A stretch of DNA of 64,000 nt from Lactarius indigo (Eukaryota; Basidiomycota; Agaricomycetes; Russulales; Russulaceae). Numbering within the stretch: position 1 is the first letter of the stretch; each line of letters opens with the position of its first letter. The translations under genes and the position numbers were made by a program. The notes under the pieces are model-generated. The model had not been told where the DNA came from. It saw nothing but the letters and a program-made list of their open reading frames with translations, and searched no databases. The stretch is taken from NCBI GenBank assembly GCA_025766275.1, contig JAFKAC010000032.1, positions 124,001 to 188,000 on the forward strand. Reading direction: 5' to 3'. Below are positions 45,860 to 58,370 of the stretch, in pieces.

Positions 45860-47551
45860 ATGGCTAGCATCAGTGTCACCTTTGAATCAGACAACGATTG
45901 GACCCCAGTCACAACCAGAACACAAGACAACCTCCCACACCACGTTAAAAGCAGCCAACTAGGAAGAGGAGCTCGCTGGGCCACAACACCAAACAGACCA
46001 CCTTGCTACAAGTGCCTCATCAAAGGCGAACTCAGACTAGTAGAATTCATCAACAATAACTGGTACATCCTCCGATACTTTCAGAACACATACCATACCA
46101 GAGCCATAAACATCACACCAAAAAGATTCGCTGAAGGACTAGGCTGGTGGAACGAAGAGGATGAACAGAACCCAGAAACACCCACACAACAATCATCCTC
46201 AGCACCAAGAAACACTAGGGGAACATACGGACTACAACAAGACTCATCAGAAGAAGAACCCAGCTCAGACGGAGTGGAATCACACTCAGAACCATCTCAC
46301 TCCTCAGGACACCGCTTAGACATCACAGTACCCACACAAGCTTCGTCACAAGCCAGCCCCACCATCCCTATTTGGATAGAACCATCCCCAGCGGAAGAAG
46401 GATTCCCAACCCCACTACCACCAATCAGATTGCCCTCCCCAGTTGAACCACCCCAGATCCCCATCACACCACAGCCAACACCCATCATGTCAGCTATAAA
46501 CGCCACAGGCACTGGCACAGGTACTGGCTCAAGCACCGGAACAGGGGGAACACCAACAACAAACTCAGGAGGACTCAAAGGAGCACCCCCTACTCCGTTC
46601 ACTGGAGACAGAACAGAGAGTGGTCAGTTCAAAAGAGAACTACTGCGATACATCAAGTTGAACAGTGAAAATGAACTCATCAAAGAACCTTATGCACGAG
46701 TACTATTCGCTCTTAAAATGTTCAAAGGACCCGGTGTACAACTATGGGTCAACCAAACCGAAGATGACATGGAAGCAGCACTAGCAGACCCCACCAAAGC
46801 CCTCACCAAAAACAGCAAAGACCTTTGGGACGGTTTTCTTGACACCTTCGACAGAGACTGGACCGACACCCTAAACAAAGAAAGAGCCTACCAGAAGCTC
46901 ATCAGTCTGACGATGCAGGGTGGAGCATTGGACAGTTACATCCTCGACTTCAAACACCTTGCAGGAATAGCAGGATGGGCAAGAGATGCCCCTGGAACGG
47001 TGGAATTCTTCAAAAGAGGATTACCCACAGGACTGTATCGTGCTTGCCTTATGCGAACCACTATTCCAAACACCATGGACGAGTGGCAGACCGCTGCCAG
47101 AGCAGAACATCAACATTGGAAGCTGCTAAAAGCCAGACCAGGGAATAGAAACCCAGGGCCAACCCAGAACGTCCACCAAGGACGACCAAAGCGAGACCCA
47201 AATGTGATGGATGTAGATGCCACCACCTCCACCCCCTTTAAGAAGCTTACCGAAGAAGAAAAGAAAGCCCTCATGAAAGAAGGCCGCTGCTTCAAGTGTA
47301 GACAGCAAGGACACATGGCTAGGAACTGTCAACGACAAAACACCACCAACCAAACCAAAGCCAGAGCCACAGACACCCAAGAAGCGGACACTGCACCCCC
47401 ATACACCCCAGAAGCAAGCACCTCATCAGTAGCCACTACCACAACCGAAGACAAAGTCCGACAAGCCCATGCACTTGTCCAAGGCATGACTGAGGACGAA
47501 AAGAGATGCTACTATGCCTTAGACCAGGATTTTTGCGATGCCGACCTGTGA
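45860..47551 (+). CDS. Gag protein of element 2
   Basis: The 563-residue frame starts MASISVTFESDNDWTPVTTR, 208 nt after the LTR. A Pro/Ser-rich middle and a Gly/Thr tract (GTGTGTGSSTGTGG) precede a capsid region (PPTPFTGDRTESGQFKREL, then DLWDGFLDTFDRDWTDTLNK). A CCHC knuckle (CFKCRQQGHMARNC) follows, and the protein ends YYALDQDFCDADL. It is intact, unlike pol of the same element. The end overlaps pol in the -1 frame. Confidence 0.9.
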   Translation: MASISVTFESDNDWTPVTTRTQDNLPHHVKSSQLGRGARWATTPNRPPCYKCLIKGELRLVEFINNNWYILRYFQNTYHTRAINITPKRFAEGLGWWNEEDEQNPETPTQQSSSAPRNTRGTYGLQQDSSEEEPSSDGVESHSEPSHSSGHRLDITVPTQASSQASPTIPIWIEPSPAEEGFPTPLPPIRLPSPVEPPQIPITPQPTPIMSAINATGTGTGTGSSTGTGGTPTTNSGGLKGAPPTPFTGDRTESGQFKRELLRYIKLNSENELIKEPYARVLFALKMFKGPGVQLWVNQTEDDMEAALADPTKALTKNSKDLWDGFLDTFDRDWTDTLNKERAYQKLISLTMQGGALDSYILDFKHLAGIAGWARDAPGTVEFFKRGLPTGLYRACLMRTTIPNTMDEWQTAARAEHQHWKLLKARPGNRNPGPTQNVHQGRPKRDPNVMDVDATTSTPFKKLTEEEKKALMKEGRCFKCRQQGHMARNCQRQNTTNQTKARATDTQEADTAPPYTPEASTSSVATTTTEDKVRQAHALVQGMTEDEKRCYYALDQDFCDADL

Positions 47552-50500
47552 GAGCTGACAGGGAGGCCAATTCAATGTATAGTGTTCGAGATAGTGCTAT
47601 GACAATCAAAGTCCTCGTTCGCCTTTACTACAAAGAAGCTCGCATAAATGTGCTGCTAGACAGCGGTGCAACAGACAACCTAATCGACCGAAATCTGATC
47701 CAAAAACTTGGACTAGGAACCACTCCTTTAAAACCACCCAGATTGGTCCAAAATGTAGATGGATCGCTAAACAAAGACGGCACCATGATGGAAACATGCC
47801 AGCTATGGATGAAAAGAGGAGAAGAGGAAACTCCTTTCCAATTCTTCGTGACCAGCCTAGGAGAAGACAGAATGATCTTTGGATACCCCTGGTTTGAACA
47901 CGAAAACCCAGACATAGACTGGAAGAAACAAGAGCTGAAAGGAGAAGCAGTCACCATCCTGACAGGAGGGTACCGCTTCCGAAGAAAGCGACACCAAGAA
48001 GCAAAAGCGGCAGCAACCAAAACAACCTTTGACCCAGTAAAGGAAACCGCAATCCCAGAAGAATACCAGTGCCACAACAAAGTATTCTCAGATGAAGAAG
48101 CACAGTGCTTTCCCCCAGAAAGAGAAGAAGACCATCCCATCACACTGCGACCAGATGCACCTAACAAGATCAATTGCAAAATCTACCCCTTGACTCCAGA
48201 AGAAGACAAGGAGTTAAAAGCATATCTTGACGAAAACATAGCAAAAGGATACATCTATGAAGGAAGCTCCCCCTATGCTTCCTCCTTCTTCTTCAGAAAG
48301 AAAACAGATGGAGGGTTGCGCCCCATCCTGGACTACAGACCCCTAAATACTTGGACAATAAAAGACACTTATCCACTACCTCTCATCTCTGACATCCTGA
48401 CCAACTTAAATGGGAAAACACTGTTCTCAAAGTTCGACATCAGATGGGGGTACCATAACATCCGCATAAAGGAGGAAGACCAGTGGAAGGCAGCCTTCAA
48501 GACACCAAGGGGACTGTTCATCCCTCGAGTCATGACCTTCGGCCTTACAAATGCACCAGCCACCTTTGCAAGAACCATGAGCAGAATACTCCGACCACTC
48601 ATGGACAAATACCCCAGAGAACTATTTGTGTACATGGACGATGTCCTGATAGCCACAGAAGAAGATACAGAGCGCCACAGACAAATTGTACACAAATTCT
48701 TGGAAATCTGTGAAAAGGAATCTTATTTCCTCAAAGCGTCGAAATGCATGTTCGAACAAAGAAAGATCCACTACCTAGGCATTGTCATCGATGGGTCTCA
48801 GATCAAAATCGACCCAAAGAAGGTAGAAGGACTAAAAGACTGGCCAAGAGACATCAAGTCAGTCAAACAAGCAAGAAGCATGTTGGGGACACTAAGTTAT
48901 CAGCGACCCTTCATCCCCAACTTTGCTCACTTAGCAAGACCCATCACGGACACAATAAAGACATCAGAAGGACCCTTCAGATGGACAAAAGAAGCAGCAG
49001 AAGCCTTAGAAACTCTCATCACGCTTGTGTGCAAAGACCCCATCTTATGTCAACCAGATATGGACAAACCTTTCGAACTAGAAGTAGATGCCTCCACTTT
49101 CGCCACAGGGGCAATCTTAACACAAAGAGACAGCTAAAACAAACCACAAGCTGTGGGATACTTCTCCAAATCATTTTTAGAAGCGGAGCGCAACTATGAC
49201 ATCCATGACAGAGAACTCCTGGCAGTAATCAGAGGGTTAGAACACTGGAGACACCTTCTTTTAGGGTCCCCCCACGAAATCACAGTGTTTACAGACCACA
49301 AAAACCTAGAATATTATCGCCACCCTCAACAAATCAATAGGAGAGTGGCGCATTACATCCCCAGACTTGCAGACTATCACATCAAACTTCACCACAAACC
49401 TGGACCCCAGAACCATGCAGATGCCCTGTCAAGACGCCCTGACCATGACACCGGAGCAGGGGATAACACCGATGTGGTGGTCCTGACCCCAACTATCTTC
49501 GCAAACTCCGCTCTCTCCATAAGGATAGATGACCAGGTCATGGCACACCAATTAGACCACCAAGACACTCTGGACGAGTGGGCTGCCCCCTTCCACCTAG
49601 TAAAACAAGGCAAACACTGGTGGAGGCAACAAACTGGTGGTTGTGGACAACACACCGCTAAAGAGGGGGGTAATTTCCCTGTTTCATGATACAAAAACAG
49701 CTGGACACCCCGGAATAACAAAGACCTTGTGGTTAGTGTCACAAGATTTTTGGTGGCCAAACATGAAAGACGACATATCCGCATATATAAAGGGCTGTGC
49801 CACATGCCAATCAAACAAGAACTTCCCTGGGAACCTGAAACCACCGATATTCCCCATCAAGACTAACCCAGAAGCACTCCCTTTTGAAACCATCGCCCTA
49901 GATTTCATCACGAAACTACCCCAATCAGAAGGCAATGACACAATTCTCACCATCACGGATCATGACTGTTCCAAAGCAGCCTTCTTTATCCCATGTAGCG
50001 AAACAATAGACGCAGAAGGAGTGGCAAAACTCTATGCCAAAACTGTCCTGCCACACTATGGATTACCAAGAAGGGTCATCTCCGACAGAGACCCCAGATT
50101 CACTGCAAAGTTCATCAAAGAACTATGCAGGGTGCTCGACATAGAACAAAATATCAGCACAGCATACCACCCACAAACAGATGGACAATCAGAGTGAACA
50201 AACCAGTGGTTAGAACAGTACCTCTGGATGTTCATAAACCACCAACAAGACAATTGGACGGAGCTACTACCACTGGCACAGTACACCCACAACTCTTGGC
50301 CAAGCGCAACCACTAAAAAGGCACCTTATGAACTAATTCTTGGATACATCCCAAGAGTACACCAACCAGAAAGAACGGCCACAGTACCAGGAACACAAGA
50401 AAGACTGGAGCGGATCCAAGAAGCCAGAAGGACCGCCCAAGCAGCGATTACCCATGCACAGTCCCTCTACAAAGGATCCTCTCACTTTGAACAACACACA

Positions 50501-51411
50501 GAAGGAGATAGTGTGTGGCTGGATGCCAGGAACTTGAAAACAACGCACCCTAGTTTCAAGTTAGCCCCAAAAAGATATGGACCCTTCAGGGTCACAAAGA
50601 AGATCTCCACCACCACATATGCCCTGAAACTTCCCCATCAGTGGTGGATCCACCCAGTATTCCATGCGTCCCTCCTGATGCCATACAAAGAAACCTCCAT
50701 ACATGGAAAGAACTTCACGGAGCCACCCCCAGATCTAGTAGATGGAGAACAGGAGTGGGAAGTTGAGAAAATACTAGAAACAAGACGCCACAGGAACCAG
50801 TTACAGTTCCTAATCAAGTGGAAAGGATACTCCGATGCACACAATAGCTGGGAACCAGAAAAGAACCTCAACACCCCAGAACTTATTCAGGAACATTTTG
50901 AAAGCAACCCCAGAAGTGAAGGAGCAAAACAGTGGTTAAAACAAAAGGAAGTAACAATACGAACAGTAACCACCTTCCCCACTAGCTTCCTCACCATGCC
51001 CTCTCGCTCCTCCTCTGTAGAACGCCTCGTTGCTCGTGCCATGGAAAGAGGCTCCTTTGATGAAACACCCTCTGTCACACCCTCCTCTGGCTATTCTCCC
51101 TTCCCAGCACGACCCCCTTCCTTGCCTTCACTCATCCAAGAACCACAGCCCATCGATCCCACTATGCCCAGCGTCATAGAAACAGAAGGAGGAGGAATAG
51201 CCCTTCGCGTTCCCCCTCCTGGACACACAGCTCCCCCTACTCCAGAGATACACCGACCTATCACCTCCCCCCCTGATCCTAGAGTGGCTATAGCTCGCCT
51301 CAGCAAAATAGTTAACGACCCAATCATGGACGCACTCCCCATTGACTATGAAAGGATGAACATCACCGCTGAAGAAGATGACGACCCTGGCTACCCCTTC
51401 TTCTTGAATGA
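47506..51411 (+). pseudogene. pol of element 2 (two stops, one frameshift, truncated)
   Basis: Domains are protease (LLDSGATDNLIDRNL), reverse transcriptase (FVYMDDVLIATEED) and RNase H (ELEVDASTFATGAI). The integrase follows (HPGITKTLWLVSQDFWWPNM, then ALDFITKLPQSEGNDTIL and ISDRDPRFTAKF), and the chromodomain is near 50756-50920 (FLIKWKGYSDAHNSWEPEK). An in-frame TAA lies at 49135-49137 where Gln is expected, and an in-frame TGA at 50195-50197 where Arg is expected (QSE-stop-TNQWLEQY). A frameshift near 49625-49640 separates RNase H from integrase. The chromodomain is followed by a Ser/Pro-rich tail that runs into the LTR of element 3. Confidence 0.9.
47527..47533 (+). other. Candidate -1 frameshift heptamer, element 2
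   Basis: GGATTTT lies in gag phase (G-GAT-TTT), 18 nt before the gag stop. A -1 slip leads directly into the pol frame (FLRCRPVRADREAN). It resembles the GGAUUUA class of slippery sites. Confidence 0.45.
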
Positions 51412-51912
51412 TGTTATGGTACGGACTTTACTGCAGGAAGTGTACGACTCATGGCTGGTTATGACTACGGCCCGACGTGTCATTAGTCATGGACTTTTAC
51501 ATCGTATCAGTCAGCATGTAGTTAGCATGTGATTCGTGACTCATGTATGACTCATTCCTAGGATAGCTGTACTAGGGTTCGAGCTAGTTACGCTACTGGA
51601 TAGGTTACCTTCTAGCAGCGCTTCAAAGCCCGCGCGTATCTGTATAAGTAGTTGTCTTAGAAGACCAAGAGTCTCCATCTTGGTCTTCTTCAATCCACCA
51701 TTTGCCTCGCCTCTTGCCTTAGTCCCGGACTAAGAGTACTTCCGCTGCTATCCACCAAGGGATAGTACTTCTTCATCCTTGCTGCAGTGTGTGCCAGTGA
51801 GCCCCTGTTCAGTTCGCATTGGGTTGACACCAGTCCCCATTTGCCTAGTCTTCGCTAAGTCGATTACACCTATCTTGAGTCCAAGTTGGACTAATGCTGG
51901 TGGAGCGTAACA
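51412..51912 (+). repeat. 5' LTR of element 3
   Basis: The LTR is about 501 bp, starting TGTTATGGTACGGAC and ending GAGCGTAACA. It aligns by eye with the element 1 LTR (shared gactacggc block near 51463 and agcagcgctt block near 51613). A TATA-like TATAAG lies at 51643-51648. The 5' flank aatga (51407-51411) should recur beyond the window. Confidence 0.78.
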
Positions 51913-51914
51913 TT

Positions 51915-51925
51915 AAGACCAAGAT
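51915..51925 (+). promoter_or_regulatory. Primer-binding site of element 3 (self-priming type)
   Basis: AAGACCAAGAT is complementary to ATCTTGGTCTT at 51677-51687. That segment starts 34 nt after the TATAAG box and is preceded by the same inverted GAAGACCAAGA arm. Confidence 0.75.
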
Positions 51926-51929
51926 CCCC

Positions 51930-54629
51930 ATCGTGGCGTACTCGACCAGAGATCAGTGGACGTCTTTCCGTCCTTATCATATTAACCGAAGAGGAGATTG
52001 CAACGTACCAACAAGATTCCTAGGAGCAGCCCAGTGGAGGGAACGAGAAGAAGATACTGGATACTTCATAGAGTTCAACGGTCCAAACCATTTTCGACCT
52101 GTTGAGTTTAATTTTGAACACCTCTGTTGGACTGAGGTTACTTGGAACCCCATAGATCGTCGCTGGGATATAGTGCGACCAGCAGGAAGAAATTACAACT
52201 GCGACATCGACACATGAGAGCTTAATAGCCGTGCAGACTACGGCCCTATCAACAGGCAAGCACAAGAACATACTGACGAAGGAATCAGTGGGGAAGAAGC
52301 ATCCGATAGCCAGCAATCACCAAGCTGAGGAACTACGCCAGCAGAAGACGCCAGTCTAGGAGCATTGGCGAACACATCATACAACGAACTGAGTCTCTAA
52401 CCATTCATCAACCCGAACCGGAAGTAATCCACATTCACAGCCCAGCAATCGCAATGGCTACCGCCACCATTACACAGGAAGAGATACAACCACTACTCAC
52501 CACGGAAGAAAGGGATCAGATAGCCCTAGAAGAACAAAGACACATCGCCGAAGAATCGCGAGCCAATCTGGCTCCTATCAACCCCTACACTGGTCATCGA
52601 ATGACCGACAATGACGTAGCAATTCATCGAGCCATCAGGCCAGATGTAGCCGACCCCCCTAGTGGAGGAGGCGGACCTCCTGGTGACCTACCAGGAGGAG
52701 GACCGCCACCACGGGGGCACGGATTTGGAGGATTCCCTGGAGGGTTCCCTGGCGGACCACCAGGAGGAGGACACCCTGGAGGAGGATTACCAGGTGCAGG
52801 TCCCATCGCTCCCCCTCCGAATAGTAAACTAGCAGGTGAAGCACCAACAGTATTCGACAGAGAACGTGCAAAAGTCAAAGCATTCCTCACTCAATGGCAC
52901 GTCTACTGGGGCATTGTCACGAACTACCTGCTACATTTCCTTTCTTGTCCTTATCTGATCCATCTCCTGTTACCTTTTCTTGAACCTATGCTTCTCTGTT
53001 ATCTGATTGTTCTAGCACCTTCTGTGCTATTCTTGTCCACCCTTCTCCTGCCTTGCTGGCATGACACCATCTTGCACGACGTTGACACCATCTTGCCAGC
53101 ACATTATTCTATCTATAGCAACCAGTAGCACTATGCGCTCAGGCGCAATCCTGTACTATATAAGGAACCCTGTAGTGTGCCTTAGCTCCTTAGCTTTGGC
53201 TTAATCAATCATCTGCGTTGTATCTCCATTGACTCCTTGAGTGCTTCAGTCCCTTCAGCACTCAAGTCCTTGACCCTGAACCCTTGCCCCTTGACCCTTA
53301 TTTCCTTTGGGTCATTTCCCCTCTCAGCCTCTGTGCAGGCTTCCCCTTGACTTCGCTCTCATCCTCCTCCTGTCTTACTGGTCAGCCCAGTGACACGTGA
53401 CCTTTGGACTTAGGCCTCCGCGCTCGTCCATTGCTACAGACTCAGTCACCTTAGCACAAGGGGCTGTTACAGAAGGACCTTCCCACCTTAGCACAGGGGG
53501 ATTGCCACAGACTCAGCTACCTTGGTACAGGGGCTGTTACAGAGGACCTTAGGAGTCGTTGCACACAGTGCCGATCCGACTTGGCTGTCAACTGCCACGT
53601 GACAGGAAGCCATTACAGAAGACCACGCCCCCGCAGAGGCGTGACAGGCATGAATGCAGATGAAGGCATCATGGCCACCCCATATCGATGGGCCCTTCTT
53701 TTTTTATCATACATCAAGGGTGTCAATGTTAGCGAATGGGTATTGGCGATGCTCACCTGGCTCAATGGCCAGATACAAACAGGAATACCCCGAACAAGTG
53801 AAGGACTGTGGAACAAAGTCACGTGCAGTTTTATGCAGCGCTTTAGGAACACAATGGAGCAAGAACAAGCCCAATACGAGTTGAAGAAGGGCTTAAAATG
53901 ATTGGGGGCAATCTAGATGAGTATTGTACCCAATTCGAACAGCTAGTGCGACGCGCACAATATCGGCTTGACGACTCCCAGACGCTCGATCTATTTGCAA
54001 GTGGACTACCCACCGACCTGTACTCTAAAGTGTACACCCTCGACTCTCCACACAACTATCGCGAATGGAAAGAAGCAGCCACCACTCGCCAACAACAATA
54101 CATGCATCTTAAAGCGATGCTCAACAAAGGGGCGCCACAAAAACAAGAAAGATCACAGCGATAACGTCCCTGGCAAGGACTGCCCAGAAGTTCTTGGCAA
54201 CCCCGAAACCTTCCTAGAGACCCGAACGCGATGGACACATCTGCCGACCACATCCGGGGGCGACTAACAGGAGCCGAAGACATACTTGCTCCTCACCCCC
54301 CATATCGACCAAGGGGAGGGTTTTTGCAGAGAGGGGGAGGGTGTAACAATCAAAGGCCAGTCACTTGTTACAATTGTGGAAAGGACGGACACATGGCCCG
54401 TGATTGCAGACAACCACGGAGGGATTATCAATCCCAAGCATCTACCAGTCGGTATATCGACACCGACTATCATCAGCAAGAACCTGAAGTCGCCACTAGA
54501 GCAGTTCAAGAAACACCCCCTCAACAGCGTGCCAGCGACTGGCTTAACGGAGTAGCAGGAGAATCGGACGATGTCAAGGACATTATCCTCCAACAGTTGT
54601 GGAAGAAGGAGGGTTTTCAGGACGCCTGA
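51930..54629 (+). pseudogene. gag of element 3 (broken)
   Basis: The N-terminal segment has STRDQWTSFRPYHI and NVPTRFLGAAQWRER and ends at a TGA (52215-52217) where Arg is expected (CGA to TGA). Next come MATATITQEEI, a Gly/Pro tract, LAGEAPTVFDRERAKVKAFL and QWHVYWG. Here a solo LTR interrupts. Gag then resumes as MNADEGIMATPYRWALLFLS. One base is missing near 53898 (KKGLK / MIGGN), and a TAA lies near 54162. The zinc knuckle CYNCGKDGHMARDC is at about 54369-54410. The end overlaps pol in the -1 frame over GGGTTTT (54611-54617). Confidence 0.87.
52915..53646 (+). mobile_element. Solo LTR inside gag of element 3
   Basis: The 732-bp insert is TGTCACGAAC...GGCGTGACA with exact 5-bp duplications ggcat at 52910-52914 and 53647-53651. 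It contains TATATAAG at 53157-53164. Gag codons stop at WHVYWG and resume in phase with MNADEG. The LTR belongs to a family not otherwise present in the window; the CGTGACA end resembles the other gypsy LTRs. Confidence 0.92.
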
Positions 54630-55854
54630 ACCCATCGGCCTGGGTGAGGGCAGTTAATTGTAACAGTGTAATCATGACTCGCTATCGTTCTATGAGAGTT
54701 CCAGTATCGATTCGCACCAGTTACGCAATGGCCGACATAAGAGCGTTGGTTGACTCCGGAGCAACTCACTGCTTCATAAGACCCTCCTTTGTGAAAAGGA
54801 TGGGACTTGGGGTCAAACCACTCGATGTTCCAAAAAAGATATGGAACATTGATAATACAGAAAACAAGTCGGGACATATCACTCATTATACCGATGTTGA
54901 TGTCCAGACTAAAGGAATCCACAAGGAAATCCGCTTTCTCATCACAGACATTGGCAACGAAGACATTGTACTAGGATACCCATGGCTCGCTATTTACGAC
55001 CTGCATATCAAATGGTCGCAAGCAGCCATACATGAAGACATGCTCCCTATCATCATTCGATCAGTCAATCCCTACATCAAAACAGCATCAGTTGTCGCAG
55101 CAACCACCATTCAAAATGACGATTATGAAATCGTACACTCTTGTGTCGTCACAGATGAACAACGGGAACAATTCGAAGATGAATGCCGAATTAGAGCCAC
55201 TGCTACTGACCTCGCTATCGCCGCTCAACAATACATTACTAAAGCTGAGTTACCTCCCGAGTATTGTGAATTTGAACGCCTCTTCAGTGAAGAAGCGTCG
55301 GACAGGTTTCCACCCAGCAGGCCCTGGGATCACGCCATCGAATTCAAGCCAGGGACAGCCGACACAATTGATTGCAAAATATACCCCATGACACAAGAAG
55401 AAGACAAAAAGCTATGCGAGTGGATTAACGAACAACTGAAAAAGGGGTATATCAGACCCTCTAAATCCCCATACGCTTCCTCTTTCTTCTTTATCAAGAA
55501 AAAAGATGGGAAGTTACGACCCGTCCAAGACTATCGAAAAATCACAGCCAATGATCCAGCATGACTTCCATAACTGATGGGCCAACCGATGGTGAGAATC
55601 TTTGATATGTCATGGGCCAGCTGACGTCGGCCGACAGCAAAGAATCTCCCAAGACTCATGAGTCAACCGACATCGGCTTGGACAGACAAAATGTATAAAT
55701 ATCTCCAAGTCCGAGAACATATCTCGGACGGATAGTTAAGAACCACATCCAAGAATGTATCTCGGACAGATGGCTAAGAACCATGTCTGAGAATGTATCT
55801 TGGCCAGATGGTGAAGATACCTCGGACATGTACCAGACCAATATGTCCAAGATT

Positions 55855-57075
55855 ATGTTCACATACTGGAGGGTATGAACATGTATGGGTGTCCGAGATA
55901 TCTAGGACATGTTACGGACCAATAGGTCCGAGATTATATAGGTGTATTGGAGGGTATTAACATGTATGGGTGTCCAAGATATCTCGGACATGCTTCGGAC
56001 CAATATGTCCGAGATTATGTCCATATACTGGAGGGTATTAACATGTATGGGTGTCTGAGATATCTCGGACATGCTTCGGACCAATAGGTCCGAGACTATA
56101 TAGGTGTACTGGAGGTTATTAACATGTATGGGTGTCCGAGATATCTCGGACATGCTTCGGACCAATATGTCCGAGATTACATCCACATATTAGAGGGTAT
56201 TAACATGTATGGGTGTCCAAAAAATCTCAGACATGCTTCGGACCAATATGTCCGAGATTACATCCACATACTGGAGGGTATTAACATGTATGGGTGTCCA
56301 AGATATCTCGGACATGCTTTGGACCAATATGTCTGAGATTACATCCACATACTGGAGGGTATTAACATGTATGGGTGTCCGAGATATCTCGGACATGTTA
56401 CGGACCAATAGGTCCGAGATTATATAGGTGTATTGGAGGGTATTAACATGTATGGGTGTCCAAGATATCTCGGACATGCTTCAGACCAATATGTCCGAGA
56501 TTACATCCACATACTGGAGGGTATTAACATGTATGGGTGTCCGAGATATCTCGTTTTAAAACCTGAACCAGAGTAAGCTACCTTAGATCCTCGTGGAGTG
56601 GAAGGAACTAAGTATATAATCACCTGAACCAGAGTAAGCTACTACATGTAAATGAGCGGGCGGTATGGAAGTAAGCGCACTAAAACTTACCCTTAGATCC
56701 TCGTGGAGTGGAAGGAACTAAGGGTTAGAACGGACGAATATCAAGTCGCGTATAAACTACCGGTCACGTGTCCGCGGACCGAGATGGCGTGATCACTCGA
56801 CCTCAACATCTCGGACATGCTTCGGACCAATATGTCCGAGATTATGTCCATATACTGGAGGGTATAAACATTTATGGGTGTCTGAGATATCTCGGACATG
56901 CTTTGGACCAATATGTCCAAGATTATATAGTAGGTGTACTGGAGGGTATAAACATGTATGGGTGTTCAAGATATCTCAGACATGTTCCGGACCAATATGT
57001 CCAAGATTATGTGCACATACTAAAGGGTATTAACATGTATGGATGTCCAAGATATTTTGGACATGTTCTGGAGCA
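55855..57075 (+). repeat. 82-bp palindromic repeats, forward array
   Basis: There are about 11-12 tandem units starting near GGGTATTAACATGTATGGGT. Each contains TGTCCGAGATATCTCGGACA, a perfect 20-bp palindrome in the best units, and a second short inverted pair (CGGACCAATATGTCCG). Two unit types alternate: one with tccgagattacatccacata, one with tccgagattatataggtgta. The array is interrupted at 56554-56807. Confidence 0.92.
56554..56807. mobile_element. 254-bp insertion in the repeat array
   Basis: The array breaks after gatatctcg and resumes with atctcggacatgc, so atctcg is present on both sides. The insert has two direct repeats. One is CCTGAACCAGAGTAAGCTA at 56562-56580 and 56623-56641. 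The other is a 32-bp block, beginning CCTTAGATCCTCGTGGAGTG, at 56581-56612 and 56691-56722. No coding capacity was seen and the family is unknown. Confidence 0.5.
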
Positions 57076-57454
57076 ATACATTATGTGGGTGTGCTGGAGT
57101 TTATCAGGCAGGAAACACTTCAAGGCTTTGTGGAAGTCATCAAGTGTAGAAATGGTTGAGTGGAGCTTACACTGTGACACTGGATGTGTCAAGTCATAAC
57201 AAAGAGAACTTACTAAATACTCTGAAATGAATGGAAATGACATATACTGTCCTTTGTGCCTGATCAATTAGACTAATAACTAATAATAAAGGGAGTGTAC
57301 ATGTTCCAATCAAGTAACATGGGGTAATCATTACAATGGGAGAGAACATAATAAGTACACATACATGAGCCTTGGCTGTGGAAACAATTCATGCAGAATA
57401 TATCTATGGGGTCCTAGTCTCTGAATGCATACACATGGCTAGACACTCTAGGCT
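57076..57454. other. Spacer between the inverted arrays
   Basis: This is unique A/T-rich sequence between the forward and inverted 82-bp arrays. No gene or repeat was recognised. Confidence 0.5.
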
Positions 57455-58370
57455 AATCATCCAGAGATATCTTGGACACCTGTACATGTTTATACCCTCT
57501 GGTATACCCACATAATCTCAGACATATTGCTCTGGAACATGTCTGAGATATCTCAAACACCCATACATGTTTATACCCTCCAGTACACCTATATAATCTC
57601 GGACCTATTGGTCCATAACATGTCTGAGATATCTTGGACACCCATACATGTTAATACCCTCTAATATGTGGACATAATCTTGGACATATTGGTCCGAAGC
57701 ATGTCCGAGATATCTCAGACACCCATACATGTTAATACCCTCCAGTATGTGGATGTAATCTCAGACATATTGGTCTGAAGCATGTCCGAGATATCTCGGA
57801 CACCCATACATGTTAATACCCTCCAGTACACCTATATAGTCTCGGACCTATTGGTCCGAAGCATGTCTGAGATTTTTTGGACACCCATACATGTTTATAC
57901 CCTCTAATATGTGGACATAATCTTGGACATATTGGTCTGAAGCATGTCCGAGATATCTTGGACACCCATACATGTTAATACCCTCCAGTATGTGGATGTA
58001 ATCTCAGACATATTGGTCCGAAGCATGTCCGAGATTTTTTGGACACCCATACATGTTAATACCCTCTAATATGTGGATGTAATCTTGGACATATTGGTCT
58101 GAAGCATGTCCGAGATATCTCGGACACCCATACATGTTAATACCCTCTAATATGTGGACGTAATCTTGGACATATTGGTCCGAAGCATGTCCGAGATATC
58201 TCGGACACCCATACATGTTAATACCCTCCAGTATGTGGACGTAATCTCGGACATATTGGTCCGAAGCATGTCCAAGATATCTCGGACACCCATACATGTT
58301 TATACCCTCTGGCACACCCATATAATCTTGGATGTGCTCCTCCAGAACATGTGCAATTTCCTTGGACCTG
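57455..58370 (-). repeat. 82-bp palindromic repeats, inverted array
   Basis: About 11 units of the same 82-bp sequence run in the opposite orientation, forming a long inverted arm with 55855-57075. The repeated short frames on both strands are products of the repeat, not genes. Confidence 0.92.

Larger units (their letters stand above)
45072..51411 (+). mobile_element. Ty3/gypsy chromovirus, element 2 (3' end displaced)
   Basis: This is a second family in plus orientation. It has a 580-bp 5' LTR (45072-45651), a self-priming-type primer site, gag (563 aa) and pol with chromodomain. Pol is interrupted by two in-frame stops and one frameshift. Its 3' end is not present: element 3 is inserted near the end of pol at 51412, so the rest and the 3' LTR should lie beyond the window. 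It is inserted at the far end of the duplicated block, after aagtc. Confidence 0.9.

Noticed and set aside
51440..51532. C-terminal end of element 2 pol as read through 51532
   Set aside because: From 51412 the sequence aligns with LTRs of the element 1 family, so these codons are LTR read-through and not the native end.
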